Origin: DAOTZR01 sp034432595
GTDB taxonomy: Bacteria > Chloroflexota > Anaerolineae > B4-G1 > SLSP01
Length of the DNA: 64,000 nt
Reading direction: 5' to 3'
NCBI GenBank assembly: GCA_034432595.1
Contig: DAOUBT010000033.1
Location: forward strand, 4,830 to 68,829
The stretch's first letter is position 1. The number at the start of each line of letters is the position of its first letter. The translations under genes were made by a program, and so were the position numbers. Shown piece after piece: positions 11,498 to 19,180 of this stretch. Under the pieces are notes generated by a model. That model saw nothing but the letters and a program-made list of their open reading frames with translations, was not told where the DNA came from and searched no databases.

Positions 11498-12372
11498 GCC
11501 GGCTCCCACACCAGCTCCGGTTGCCACAGCCCCGTCCCGGTGGGGACGAGCAACGCCAGCCAGCGCCCATCCGGGGCGAAGGCGCGCAGGGGTGGCGCCG
11601 CTTCCACGGCGGGGAGGGCGATGCGCATCCCGTGCTGCACCGCGCGTGCCTGTTCCGCATCCAGCTCTACGCGCGGCAGATGTGCCAGCGCCTCCGCGGG
11701 TGGGATAAGCGCCTCGGATAGCGTTCCGGCCTCGGCCAGCACCTGCACGCGCTCCAGCGGCAGACACGCCTCCACGCGGAAACGCCCGGCGGCCACGCGC
11801 CGCAGCTCGCGCACGTGCCCGCCGCAGCCCAAACGCGCCCCCCAATCGCGCGCCAGACTGCGCACATAGGTCCCCGCCGAACACGTCAGCGCAATCAGGG
11901 CGTCGGGGGGCGTCCATTCCAGCAACTCCAGCGCGTGAAACACCACGCGGCGGGTGGGGATCGTGACCGTCTCCCCACGGCGCGCGCGCCGATACAGAGG
12001 CACGCCGTTCTGCTTGATGGCGGAAAAAGCGGGTGGCGTCTGCTCCTGTTCGCCCAGGAAGCCCGCCAGCGTAGCCGCGAGCGTAGCCGCGTCGCAGGTC
12101 ACCGGCGCGGTGCTCAACACCTCGCCTTCGGCGTCATCGGTGGACGTGGTCACGCCGAGGCGGATGCGCGCAAGGTAACTTTTTGTATCGTGCATGAGGT
12201 AAGAAGCGAGGCGCGTAGCGCGCCCCAGCAACAAAACCAGCACCCCCGTCGCCAGCGGATCGAGCGTACCGGCATGACCGATCCGCCGCTCCCCGCTCCA
12301 GCGCCGCACGCGCGCCACCACGTCATGCGAGGTCATGCCCGCAGGCTTATCAACCAGCAACAGACCGTCCAT
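11494..12372 (-). CDS. truB: tRNA pseudouridine(55) synthase
   Basis: A 292-residue enzyme that makes pseudouridine 55 in the T-arm of tRNAs. The start MDGLLLVDKPAGMTSHDVV is typical. The catalytic aspartate is Asp38 in GHAGTLDPLATG. TPPAFSAIKQNGVPLYRRAR and CSAGTYVRSLARDWG are the other family motifs. The C-terminal part (about 230-292) resembles the TruB/PUA-like tail. It overlaps nrnA by 23 bases and ribF by four, so the genes are probably cotranslated. Confidence 0.95.
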   Translation of the reverse strand: MDGLLLVDKPAGMTSHDVVARVRRWSGERRIGHAGTLDPLATGVLVLLLGRATRLASYLMHDTKSYLARIRLGVTTSTDDAEGEVLSTAPVTCDAATLAATLAGFLGEQEQTPPAFSAIKQNGVPLYRRARRGETVTIPTRRVVFHALELLEWTPPDALIALTCSAGTYVRSLARDWGARLGCGGHVRELRRVAAGRFRVEACLPLERVQVLAEAGTLSEALIPPAEALAHLPRVELDAEQARAVQHGMRIALPAVEAAPPLRAFAPDGRWLALLVPTGTGLWQPELVWEPA

Positions 12373-13333
12373 CTGTCCCTTTCAAGGCGCGCAACTGTGC
12401 CACAATCTCCTGCGCCGCAGCTTCCAGCGGGCCGGGCAGAGAAAAACCTGCCGCCTGCGCGTGACCACCTCCGTGGTAACGCAGCACAATCGGCGTCAGG
12501 TCGTAACCCTGACGCGCGCGCAAGCTCACCTTGACGCTGCCGTCGCGCATCTCAATGAGCGCGGCCATGAGCTGTGCTCCGCCCGTCTGCGCCACCAGAT
12601 TGCCGATCTCCAAATCCTCGTAATCTTCCACGCCCAGGCGCAGCTTCTCCACCAGCGGGACGGTCGTCCAGGCGATGCCGTCCTCCAACTGCAGGCGGCT
12701 GAGGGCCACACCGTGCAGCCGCATGACCACGTAGGGTTTCGAATCGAGCGCCTGCGCGGTCACCAGCGCGTAATCCCCGCCGGCGCGCATCAGCCGCGTC
12801 ACCAGCGTCAGCACCTCCGGCGTCACGTTGGGGGTCCGCAGTCCGCGCGTGTCGGTGAGGATGCCGGTGAGCAGCGCCGTGGCGATAGGGCCGGCAGGCG
12901 AAACGCCCAAAGCGGCAATCACGCGCGCCATCACACAGGCGGTGGCCACAGCGGTTTCTTCGACGAGGTTCACGTCACCAAAACCGGCGTTCGTTTTGTG
13001 ATGGTCAATCACCAGCAAGGGAACGGAGCCGCGCCATGCGGGCTGATAGAGGCCGCCCATGCGCGCCGGGTCGCTCTGATCCACCGCCACCACGAGATCG
13101 GGGCGGAATGTCGGCGGGAGGGTTTGCAGGAAACTTGCCGCGCCGGGCAGAAAGGAGAAGCTTTCCGGCACGGGATCGGCGCAAGCGACGACGGGGGCTT
13201 TCCCCAACGCCATGAGCGCCAGGCGCAAAGCCAAAGCCGACCCGATGGTATCGCCATCGGGTCGGGGGTGGGCAATCAGCAGCGGATGCTCACTCTTTTG
13301 GAGCAGGCGTTTCGCTTGCGTCAGCGCTTTCAT
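12350..13333 (-). CDS. nrnA: DHH/DHHA1 phosphoesterase, NrnA-like nanoRNase/pAp phosphatase
   Basis: A 327-residue member of the NrnA family, which degrades short RNA oligomers and dephosphorylates pAp. Metal-binding motifs are HPRPDGDTIGS (about 19-29), the aspartate in VAVDQSDPARMG, LVIDHHKTN and GILTDTRGLRTPN. The DHHA1 domain ends with YHGGGHAQAAGF. ATG 13333 is chosen because GAGG lies nine bases upstream. It overlaps the end of rbfA by 44 bases; the frame runs open farther upstream but that stretch is low-complexity shadow of rbfA. This rbfA-nrnA-truB order is common in Gram-positive-like phyla. Confidence 0.9.
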   Translation of the reverse strand: MKALTQAKRLLQKSEHPLLIAHPRPDGDTIGSALALRLALMALGKAPVVACADPVPESFSFLPGAASFLQTLPPTFRPDLVVAVDQSDPARMGGLYQPAWRGSVPLLVIDHHKTNAGFGDVNLVEETAVATACVMARVIAALGVSPAGPIATALLTGILTDTRGLRTPNVTPEVLTLVTRLMRAGGDYALVTAQALDSKPYVVMRLHGVALSRLQLEDGIAWTTVPLVEKLRLGVEDYEDLEIGNLVAQTGGAQLMAALIEMRDGSVKVSLRARQGYDLTPIVLRYHGGGHAQAAGFSLPGPLEAAAQEIVAQLRALKGTDGRSVAG

Positions 13334-13784
13334 TCTCATCCTCAAAGAGCAACGCTGTTTCCTCGTCCAGGTCGGTCCAGTCCTCTTCTTCCTCTTCCTC
13401 GTCCGTGAGCGAAACCCCAGCAGCTTCGTCCTCCGCGGGCAGGGTGGCGCGCAGGCGTTGCAACAGCTCCTCGATGTGCGCGCCCTGCGCGAGTGAAGGG
13501 TCGTAGCGGAAGACCAGTTGCGGGATATTGCGCAGGCGCAACACGGGCACAAGGCTGTTGCGCAGCCAGCCCGCGGCTTTATCGAGCGCGCGCTGCGTCT
13601 CGACAACCTCATCCGCCGTACCAACCAGGCTATAGTAAACCACGGCGCGGGTGGTATCGCGATTGATTTCCACGCCGGTAAGGGTAATGCGCGTCAGGCG
13701 TGGGTCGTTACTCTCTTCCAACAAAATCTGACTTAAATGACGCAGAATGAGCGCGTTCATGCGCCCCTGAAATTTCTTGCTCAT
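13290..13784 (-). CDS. rbfA: ribosome-binding factor A
   Basis: A 164-residue 30S maturation factor. The KH-like core spans about residues 8-115, with LSQILLEESNDPRLTRITLTG and the helix-kink-helix segment ending RLRNIPQLVFRYDPSLAQGAHIEELL. The last 45 residues are an acidic Glu/Asp tail (EEEEEEDW), longer than in E. coli RbfA and probably disordered. It follows infB by six bases. Confidence 0.92.
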   Translation of the reverse strand: MSKKFQGRMNALILRHLSQILLEESNDPRLTRITLTGVEINRDTTRAVVYYSLVGTADEVVETQRALDKAAGWLRNSLVPVLRLRNIPQLVFRYDPSLAQGAHIEELLQRLRATLPAEDEAAGVSLTDEEEEEEDWTDLDEETALLFEDENESADASETPAPKE

Positions 13785-13790
13785 GCTCCT

Positions 13791-15569
13791 TTACTCCGTC
13801 TTTTCACGTTCCATGGCGTAGAACTCCAGGCGGTCCCCCACCTGAACTTCGTTGAAATTGTGGATGCGCACGCCACACTCGAAGTTCTCGCGCACCTCAC
13901 GCATGTCCTTATCGAAGCGACGCAAGGAAGCCACCTCGCCCTGAAAGACCAGCGTATCGCCACGCAGCACACGCACTTTGGCGTTGCGGCGCACCACGCC
14001 ATCGGTCACGAAACAGCCAGCCACGCGCCCAACGCTGGGGATGTCGAAGATCTGCCGCACCTCGGCATGGCCGATGACAGCTTCGACGTAAGTGGGGGCG
14101 AGCAGGCCCTTCATCGCCTTTTCGATATCATCCACCAACTCGTAAATCACATCGTAGAGCTGAATCTGCAGATGCTCCATTTCCGCTGCGCGATGTCCAG
14201 CAGGGTCAATATCCACGCGGAACCCGACGATAATGGCGTTTGAAGCCACGGCCAGGTTGACATCAGATTCGGTAATGTTGCCAGTGCCGGTGTGGATGAT
14301 GTTCAGGCGCACTTCAGGGACTTTAAGCTGTTTGAGCGAGTCCACAATGGGTTCGATGGACCCCTGCACATCGGCTTTGAGGACCAGGGCCAGCTCGGTG
14401 GCCTGACCCTCCCGGACGCGCGCCGCCCAATCATCCAGGGACAGGACGCGCCGCTGCGCCGCCTGCGCCTGTTCACGCGCTTCTTCCTGACGCTTCTGCG
14501 TGATGGCGCGCGCGGTGCGCTCATCGGCGACCCCCTCCAGGTGGTCACCGGGGCGGGCCACCTCGCTCAGGCCGACGATAACCACCGGCGTACCCGGTCC
14601 GGCCTCCTTGAGGCGACGTCCATTTTCATCGTAAAGCGCGCGCACACGCCCATACGTGAGGCCCATGCAAAAATGATCGCCCACGTGCAGCGTCCCATTC
14701 TGGACCAGCACCGTAGCCACCGGTCCCATGCGCTTATCGAGCTTGCTTTCCAACACGGTGCCGTAAGCCATGCGATCCGGGTTCGCACAAACGCCCATTT
14801 CATCCGCTACGAGCAAAATGGCCTCCAGCAAGTCTTCGATGCCGATTTTCTGCTTGGCCGAAACCGGAATGAGCATGGTATTGCCGCCCCACTCGTCGGG
14901 CACCAGGCCGTTCTCGGCGAGCTGCTGTTTCACGAAATCGGGGCGCGCGTTAGGTTTGTCAATCTTGTTCAGCGCCACAATGATGGGGACGTGCGCCGCG
15001 CGCGCATGATTGAGCGCTTCAATCGTCTGCGGCATCACGCCGTCATCCGCAGCGACGACCAGCACGGCAATATCGGTGATGTGCGCCCCGCGCGCGCGCA
15101 TGGCGGTGAAGGCTTCGTGCCCCGGCGTGTCGAGGAAGGTGATGCGGCGTCCGTTGTGCACCACCTGATACGCGCCGATGTGCTGCGTAATGCCCCCCGA
15201 TTCCTGCGCCACGACGTTGGTGCGGCGGATAGCGTCCAACAGCGAGGTTTTGCCGTGGTCAACGTGTCCCAAAATCGTCACCACCGGCGGACGCGGCTTG
15301 AGTTTGCTTGCATCTTCACCCTGCGTGAGAATCTGCCAGGGGGCAAGCTGCTCACTCTCGCTCACCTCCGGCTCGCTGAAGGGCAGCTGGGCCTCAAAAC
15401 CAAATTCACTCGCCACAAAGGCAGCCGTGTCAAAGTCAATTTGCTGATTGATATTGGCAATAACCCCGTTCTTAATCAGGGTCTTGATGACGTTAATCGG
15501 CGTGACCCCCAACAAGTCAGCCAGGTCACGCACGGTGATAATCTCTGGTATCGTCACTTTCTTATCCAT
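13791..15569 (-). CDS. infB: translation initiation factor IF-2
   Basis: A 592-residue GTPase that delivers initiator tRNA to the ribosome. A short IF2_N domain (about 5-55) leads almost directly into the G domain: GHVDHGKTS (G1), SGGITQHIGAY (switch I), DTPGHEAF (G3), NKIDKPNA (G4) and PVSAKQKIG (G5). Domains II, III and the fMet-tRNA-binding domain IV follow (EVRQIFDIPSVGRVAGCFVTDG). There is no long Ala/Pro/Glu-rich N-terminal extension, so this is a compact IF2. It starts three bases after rnpM. Confidence 0.97.
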   Translation of the reverse strand: MDKKVTIPEIITVRDLADLLGVTPINVIKTLIKNGVIANINQQIDFDTAAFVASEFGFEAQLPFSEPEVSESEQLAPWQILTQGEDASKLKPRPPVVTILGHVDHGKTSLLDAIRRTNVVAQESGGITQHIGAYQVVHNGRRITFLDTPGHEAFTAMRARGAHITDIAVLVVAADDGVMPQTIEALNHARAAHVPIIVALNKIDKPNARPDFVKQQLAENGLVPDEWGGNTMLIPVSAKQKIGIEDLLEAILLVADEMGVCANPDRMAYGTVLESKLDKRMGPVATVLVQNGTLHVGDHFCMGLTYGRVRALYDENGRRLKEAGPGTPVVIVGLSEVARPGDHLEGVADERTARAITQKRQEEAREQAQAAQRRVLSLDDWAARVREGQATELALVLKADVQGSIEPIVDSLKQLKVPEVRLNIIHTGTGNITESDVNLAVASNAIIVGFRVDIDPAGHRAAEMEHLQIQLYDVIYELVDDIEKAMKGLLAPTYVEAVIGHAEVRQIFDIPSVGRVAGCFVTDGVVRRNAKVRVLRGDTLVFQGEVASLRRFDKDMREVRENFECGVRIHNFNEVQVGDRLEFYAMEREKTE

Positions 15570-15572
15570 ACT

Positions 15573-15902
15573 CTACACCTCCTCGGTTTGCACCGCCGGC
15601 TCTGTGTCCGACGTTTCGGGTAATTGCTGCGCGTAAGCCTGCAACGCAGCGAGGGTTTCCGCGCTCAAGGTTGTTTTGAGCGCGCGCGCCAGGGCGCCGG
15701 TTTTGAGCGCTTTTTGCCAACACGTGCGTTGCGGGCAAAGATAGGCCCCGCGTCCGTTCAGTTTGCCACTCGCATCCACGACAACCTGTCCTTCAGCGAC
15801 GCGCACCAGCCGGATAAGCGCGCGCTTCGCATCCGTGCTGCGACAGGCTACGCAGGTGCGAATCGGCACGTGTTTTTTGCGCCCTGTTTTTGCTTGCGCC
15901 AC
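15573..15902 (-). CDS. rnpM: YlxR-family RNA-binding protein (RnpM)
   Basis: A 109-residue protein of the YlxR (DUF448) family, recently described in Gram-positives as an RNase P modulator. The core has PIRTCVACRSTDAKRALIRLV and GKLNGRGAYLCP, then a basic helix. A Thr/Glu-rich tail of about 20 residues is added. The start is GTG at 15902 with GGAGG eight bases upstream. It is the first gene after the terminator that follows nusA. Confidence 0.88.
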   Translation of the reverse strand: MAQAKTGRKKHVPIRTCVACRSTDAKRALIRLVRVAEGQVVVDASGKLNGRGAYLCPQRTCWQKALKTGALARALKTTLSAETLAALQAYAQQLPETSDTEPAVQTEEV

Positions 15903-15940
15903 CTCATCACCTCCTCTCTAAGCCCCGGCCTGACCGGGCG

Positions 15941-15973
15941 AAAAAACGGACGCCAGAAGTGCTCTGGCGTCCG
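15941..15973 (-). terminator. intrinsic terminator between nusA and rnpM-infB
   Basis: On the minus strand an 11-bp G/C-rich stem with a short loop (15973-15947) is followed directly by six T residues (15946-15941). It ends about 105 bases after the nusA stop and 39 bases before the rnpM start. It would cut nusA off from the infB part of the operon unless read-through or antitermination occurs, which is notable because NusA itself controls termination. Confidence 0.82.
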
Positions 15974-16078
15974 TCAGTCATCACGCAATGAGGGGGAGGC
16001 AGGATTAAACCCGACGTTTCATCCCCAACGCCTCACTCCCGCACCCAGGCCAGAGCCAATAAGCTGTTCATCTTCAAA

Positions 16079-18094
16079 CTAATCCAGGAAATCCTCGTCC
16101 CAGTCCGCCTTTCCAGGACGTCGGACCACATACTTGCCATCGTCATCGTCGTAGAAGATCGGGCGTGCCTTGCGCTTACCCTTGACTTTCGGACGCGCCT
16201 TCTTGCCGCGATCGCGAGGCAGCTCTTCTTCCTCTTCATCCTCGTCAACCACTTCCACCACGGCTTCAAAGCGCCGCTTGTCGAAGAGTTCCGAAAGGTC
16301 GGAGATTTCTTCAGTCTCGGCTTCGGCAGGAGCAACCGCGGCGACTTCGGGTTCAGTCGCGCTGGCTTCCACCGGCGCGGCTTCGGCCACGACGGGTTCC
16401 ACTGGCGCAGCTTCGGCCACAGCGGGTTCCACCGGCGCAGCTTCGGGAGCGGCGGTCTCTTTACGGGACGCAGGCGCCACCTCGACCCCGGTTGCGACCG
16501 CAGGCGCTTCTTCCACGGCAGGAGCTGCCACGGCTGCGGCGCCTTCGTCCAACAGAGCAAAACCGCTTGCCTTGAGAGCATCTTTGATTTCGGCCAGCAC
16601 GCGGCTGCCAAAGCCATCCAGCATGAGCAAGGATTCATCGCCCTGCGCGAGCCGTTCCAATATATCGCCCACGGTGAGCAGGCGATGGCGGAACAGGTGC
16701 GCGCGGGTCTTGCTGGAAATATCCAGGGTTTCAACCGAACGCTGATAGGCCTGCGCCGGCACGCGCGCGCGGGCGCTTTTGCGCGCCGCCTCGGCTTTGC
16801 TTTCCTCACGCGCTTGCGCAGGCTTCGCCTCCGCGGTAGCCGGAGCGCCACCGTGCTCGCGGCGGTTCCAGGCGTTGCGCACCAGTTCAATGAAAGTCTT
16901 CAAATGGTGCTTCTCTTCGTCCGTGTAGGGATAGGTTTCCTGCTGATGGGCACGGATGATGTCCTGCACGCGCTCAAGGAGCGCCTGCCGTTCGCGTCCG
17001 CCCAGCAGGGATGGGTCGGCTTCTACTTGCTGCAACGCCCAGGTGAGGGCTTCGTTCAGGCCCTGAATGTCCACGCGCCAACCGGTGAGCTTGGCCGTCA
17101 AGCGCGCATTCTGCCCGTTCTTACCAATCGCCAGCGAAAGGTGCTCATCGAGTACCACGAGGGACGCGGTGCGCCCGCCGGGGTGCTTCTCATCGAGCAC
17201 GATGCTCAAAACATACGGCACGCTCAGGGCGTTGACGATGTAACGCGCCGGGTCTTCGCTCCATTCGATAACGTCAATACGTTCGCCGTTGAGTTCGCGC
17301 GTAAGGCTCTGAATGCGCACCCCGCGCGGTCCAATGCACGCGCCAACCGGATCGAGACCGGCCTGACGCGAAGAGACGGCGACTTTGGCGCGGCTGCCAG
17401 CTTCGCGCACGATGTTGCGAATTTCCACGCTGCCATTGCGGATTTCAGGCACTTCCAGCTCCAACAGGCGCTTGAGCATGTTGGGATGGCTGCGCGAGAC
17501 GATGATTTCCGGTCCGCGCCCGGAACGCCGCACTTCCAGCACGTAGACGCGCACTTTGCTGTGAATCGTGTAACGTTCACCCGGAATCTGCTCGGCGCGC
17601 GGCAGTTGGGCTTCTTCGTTGCGATCCAGATGCAGAATGACCGCCTGCGCACTGACCGATTGCACGGTGCCGATGATGATCTCGCCGATTTGCCGGGTGA
17701 GGCGCGTGTGTTGACTTTCGCGCTCCGCTTCGCGCAGGCGCTGCGTAATCACCTGTTTGGCTGTCTGCGCAGCGATGCGTCCGAAGTTCTCAGGCGTGAC
17801 ATCGAGCATGACCGTTTCCCCCAGATGTACGCGCGGGTTGATACGCCGCGCTTCTTCGAGGGTGATGTCCTGATTCGGATCCTCCACCTTCTCCACCACC
17901 TGCTTGGTGACGAAGATACGCGCCACGCCGGTATCGAGATTGATGTCGGCGGTGACACTGATGCCCTGCGGCACGTTCCAATCGCGCCGATAAGCCGTCA
18001 CCAACGCCGCCCGGACAGCCTCCAATACCACCTCCCGCGAGAGGCGGTATTCAGAGCAGATTTGATTGAAAGCCAGCGCAAATTCGCTTTTCAT
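16079..18094 (-). CDS. nusA: transcription termination/antitermination factor NusA with extended C-terminus
   Basis: A 671-residue NusA, well above the usual 350-500. Order: NusA N-terminal domain (1 to about 125), S1 domain (VQSVSAQAVILHLDRNEEAQLP, about 140-205), KH1 and KH2 (GACIGPRGVRIQSLTREL near 255 and LAIGKNGQNARLTAKLTGW near 320). A linker to about 440 is followed by a helix-hairpin-helix segment (about 450-510; LLTVGDILERL, LDGFGSRVLAEIKDAL). The last 160 residues are low complexity: imperfect EAAPVEP repeats, an acidic run, a basic GKKARPKVKGKRKARP stretch and an acidic end. No rimP lies upstream. Its leader carries a strong hairpin. Confidence 0.95.
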   Translation of the reverse strand: MKSEFALAFNQICSEYRLSREVVLEAVRAALVTAYRRDWNVPQGISVTADINLDTGVARIFVTKQVVEKVEDPNQDITLEEARRINPRVHLGETVMLDVTPENFGRIAAQTAKQVITQRLREAERESQHTRLTRQIGEIIIGTVQSVSAQAVILHLDRNEEAQLPRAEQIPGERYTIHSKVRVYVLEVRRSGRGPEIIVSRSHPNMLKRLLELEVPEIRNGSVEIRNIVREAGSRAKVAVSSRQAGLDPVGACIGPRGVRIQSLTRELNGERIDVIEWSEDPARYIVNALSVPYVLSIVLDEKHPGGRTASLVVLDEHLSLAIGKNGQNARLTAKLTGWRVDIQGLNEALTWALQQVEADPSLLGGRERQALLERVQDIIRAHQQETYPYTDEEKHHLKTFIELVRNAWNRREHGGAPATAEAKPAQAREESKAEAARKSARARVPAQAYQRSVETLDISSKTRAHLFRHRLLTVGDILERLAQGDESLLMLDGFGSRVLAEIKDALKASGFALLDEGAAAVAAPAVEEAPAVATGVEVAPASRKETAAPEAAPVEPAVAEAAPVEPVVAEAAPVEASATEPEVAAVAPAEAETEEISDLSELFDKRRFEAVVEVVDEDEEEEELPRDRGKKARPKVKGKRKARPIFYDDDDGKYVVRRPGKADWDEDFLD

Positions 18095-18151
18095 GTACCT
18101 TTACTTCCTGTGTTATCCTTTTGAGAACAGCGTGTCGTAAGCGACTTACAA

Positions 18152-18180
18152 AGAAAAGTGGGGTGATGCCCCACTTTTCT
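18152..18180 (-). promoter_or_regulatory. nusA: leader hairpin of nusA, possible attenuator
   Basis: A perfect 12-bp stem (AGAAAAGTGGGG, 18152-18163, with CCCCACTTTTCT, 18169-18180; 5-base loop) lies between the nusA promoter and its start codon. On the minus strand the stem is followed by the T-rich stretch TTGTAAG. It would sit about 25 nucleotides into the nusA transcript, in the right place for attenuation or autoregulation by NusA. Confidence 0.6.
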
Positions 18181-18211
18181 CAACGAACCCAAACTGTATG
18201 CGACGCCCTAG

Positions 18212-18240
18212 ATTATAACACAGAGAAAAGGTTTGTGCAA
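18212..18240 (-). promoter_or_regulatory. probable sigma70 promoter of nusA
   Basis: On the minus strand TTGCAC (18240-18235) and a perfect TATAAT (18217-18212) are 17 bases apart. Transcription would start near 18205 and give a leader of about 110 nucleotides that includes the hairpin at 18180-18152. Confidence 0.7.
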
Positions 18241-18270
18241 GAGCCGCTCACTCGGACGGGCTACGAGCTA

Positions 18271-18298
18271 TTGACACTTTCAGGAAATGCCCTACAAT
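18271..18298 (+). promoter_or_regulatory. sigma70 promoter of the DUF4870-like gene
   Basis: TTGACA at 18271-18276 and TACAAT at 18293-18298 are separated by 16 bases. The next gene begins at 18346 with AAAGGAG seven bases upstream. The promoter is divergent from that of nusA, with the two -35 boxes about 30 bases apart. Confidence 0.75.
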
Positions 18299-18345
18299 GA
18301 AATGTGTAGTTTATTTCCCTCTTTCTGAGATGAAAGGAGTTGCAA

Positions 18346-18681
18346 ATGACTGAAATGTCCTACACGTCGCCGGAGATTACGCCCGATGATAAGCTTTGGG
18401 CTCTGTTGAGCTGGCTGCTTTCTCCGCTCGTTCCCATCATCGTTTTGCTCCTTGAGGATAAGAAGGCCCGGCCCTTTATCAAGTACAATGCGATGCAGGC
18501 GCTGCTTTACGGAGTGGTGGGGTACATCGTGGCCTCGGTTCTCTCCGCCGTAATCATCGGCTGCTTTGTTGGCGTTGGCTTGTTCATTTACCAGATTGTG
18601 CTCGCGCTGCAGGCCAATCAGGGTAAATGGGTGACGGTGCCTTTCCTCACCGATTTCTGTAAGAAGCAGGGCTGGATTTAA
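18346..18681 (+). CDS. DUF4870-like small membrane protein
   Basis: A 111-residue protein with an N-terminal polar stretch, then a hydrophobic segment (about 19-36, LLSWLLSPLVPIIVLLL), a conserved-looking KKARPFIKYNAMQALLYG loop, and two further hydrophobic segments (about 52-85). The pattern of FIKYNAMQAL between membrane helices fits the DUF4870 family (PF09685), whose function is unknown. It is monocistronic, with a good promoter and a strong terminator, suggesting solid independent expression. Confidence 0.75.
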   Translation: MTEMSYTSPEITPDDKLWALLSWLLSPLVPIIVLLLEDKKARPFIKYNAMQALLYGVVGYIVASVLSAVIIGCFVGVGLFIYQIVLALQANQGKWVTVPFLTDFCKKQGWI

Positions 18682-18697
18682 TCACTCCATGCCGGGT

Positions 18698-18728
18698 GCC
18701 CCCTCATCACGAGGGGGCGCTTTTTTTT
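18698..18728 (+). terminator. intrinsic terminator after the DUF4870-like gene
   Basis: GCCCCCTC (18698-18705) pairs with GAGGGGGC (18711-18718) around a 5-base loop and is followed by eight T residues at 18721-18728. It lies 17 bases after the stop codon. Confidence 0.92.
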
Positions 18729-18957
18729 GTAACGGCTTACCCTTGCCCATATTCCGCACTTTCAAATCCAAGACTATAGCCATGCGTTGAGTTTCCAAAT
18801 ATTACAGGATTCCGCCAATTTGGGGAGCGGAATGTGGGTTCAGCATCAGGACAGTGATTGAACTCGCCACGGACGCAATGCTAACCGCCCGCCTGCCGAG
18901 GGTACCCGCTGATTTCAACACGTTGTGGGTGGGCGAAGGTAAGGCCTTCGTCCACCC
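18729..18957 (+). repeat. intergenic repeat block upstream of recJ
   Basis: This non-coding block holds several repeats. GTAACGGCTTAC is at 18729-18740. A ~38-base sequence at 18746-18783 recurs at 63910-63946, and its core (GCGGAATGTGGG) is inverted at 18827-18838. From 18839 to 18957 lies one copy of a ~120-base composite element whose other clear copy is at 23665-23789. It ends in the palindrome at 18927-18957 (GGGTGGGCGAAGG arm). No gene is supported here. Confidence 0.6.
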
Positions 18958-19049
18958 CTGCCCGGCCTGCACGTTCTTTGCCCCCCGGTTCAGGGTGAAT
19001 CCTGCGCCACGCTCCTGCATGGCCCCGCCGGGCCGATCAGCTACTTTTT

Positions 19050-19077
19050 TTGACGCCATCCCTCGCTGTGGTATACT
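19050..19077 (+). promoter_or_regulatory. probable sigma70 promoter of recJ
   Basis: TTGACG (19050-19055) and TATACT (19072-19077) are separated by 16 bases. Transcription would begin near 19084, giving a leader of nearly 100 nucleotides before the recJ ATG. Confidence 0.65.
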
Positions 19078-19180
19078 TCCTGTAAAATTCGACGGAACAG
19101 GGTGGAACCGATGAGCGGCATAGCGTAAGGCTGTAGCCGCGTGGTCTGTTTTACCCTGCTCCCGGCTGAAACGGGTGTAG

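Noticed and set aside
11498..11917. N-terminal extension of ribF
   Set aside because: The extra 140 codons overlap truB entirely and are Arg/Ala-rich shadow sequence; the ATGA overlap at 11494-11497 marks the real start.
13334..13624. N-terminal extension of nrnA
   Set aside because: The extension overlaps rbfA in another frame and lacks DHH-family sequence; GAGG before ATG 13333 supports the shorter start.
19099..19123. T-box-like sequence (AGGGTGGAACCG) in the recJ leader
   Set aside because: The predicted transcript starts near 19084, leaving no room for Stem I, and recJ is not an amino-acid or tRNA-synthetase gene. The match is short and lacks an antiterminator/terminator pair.
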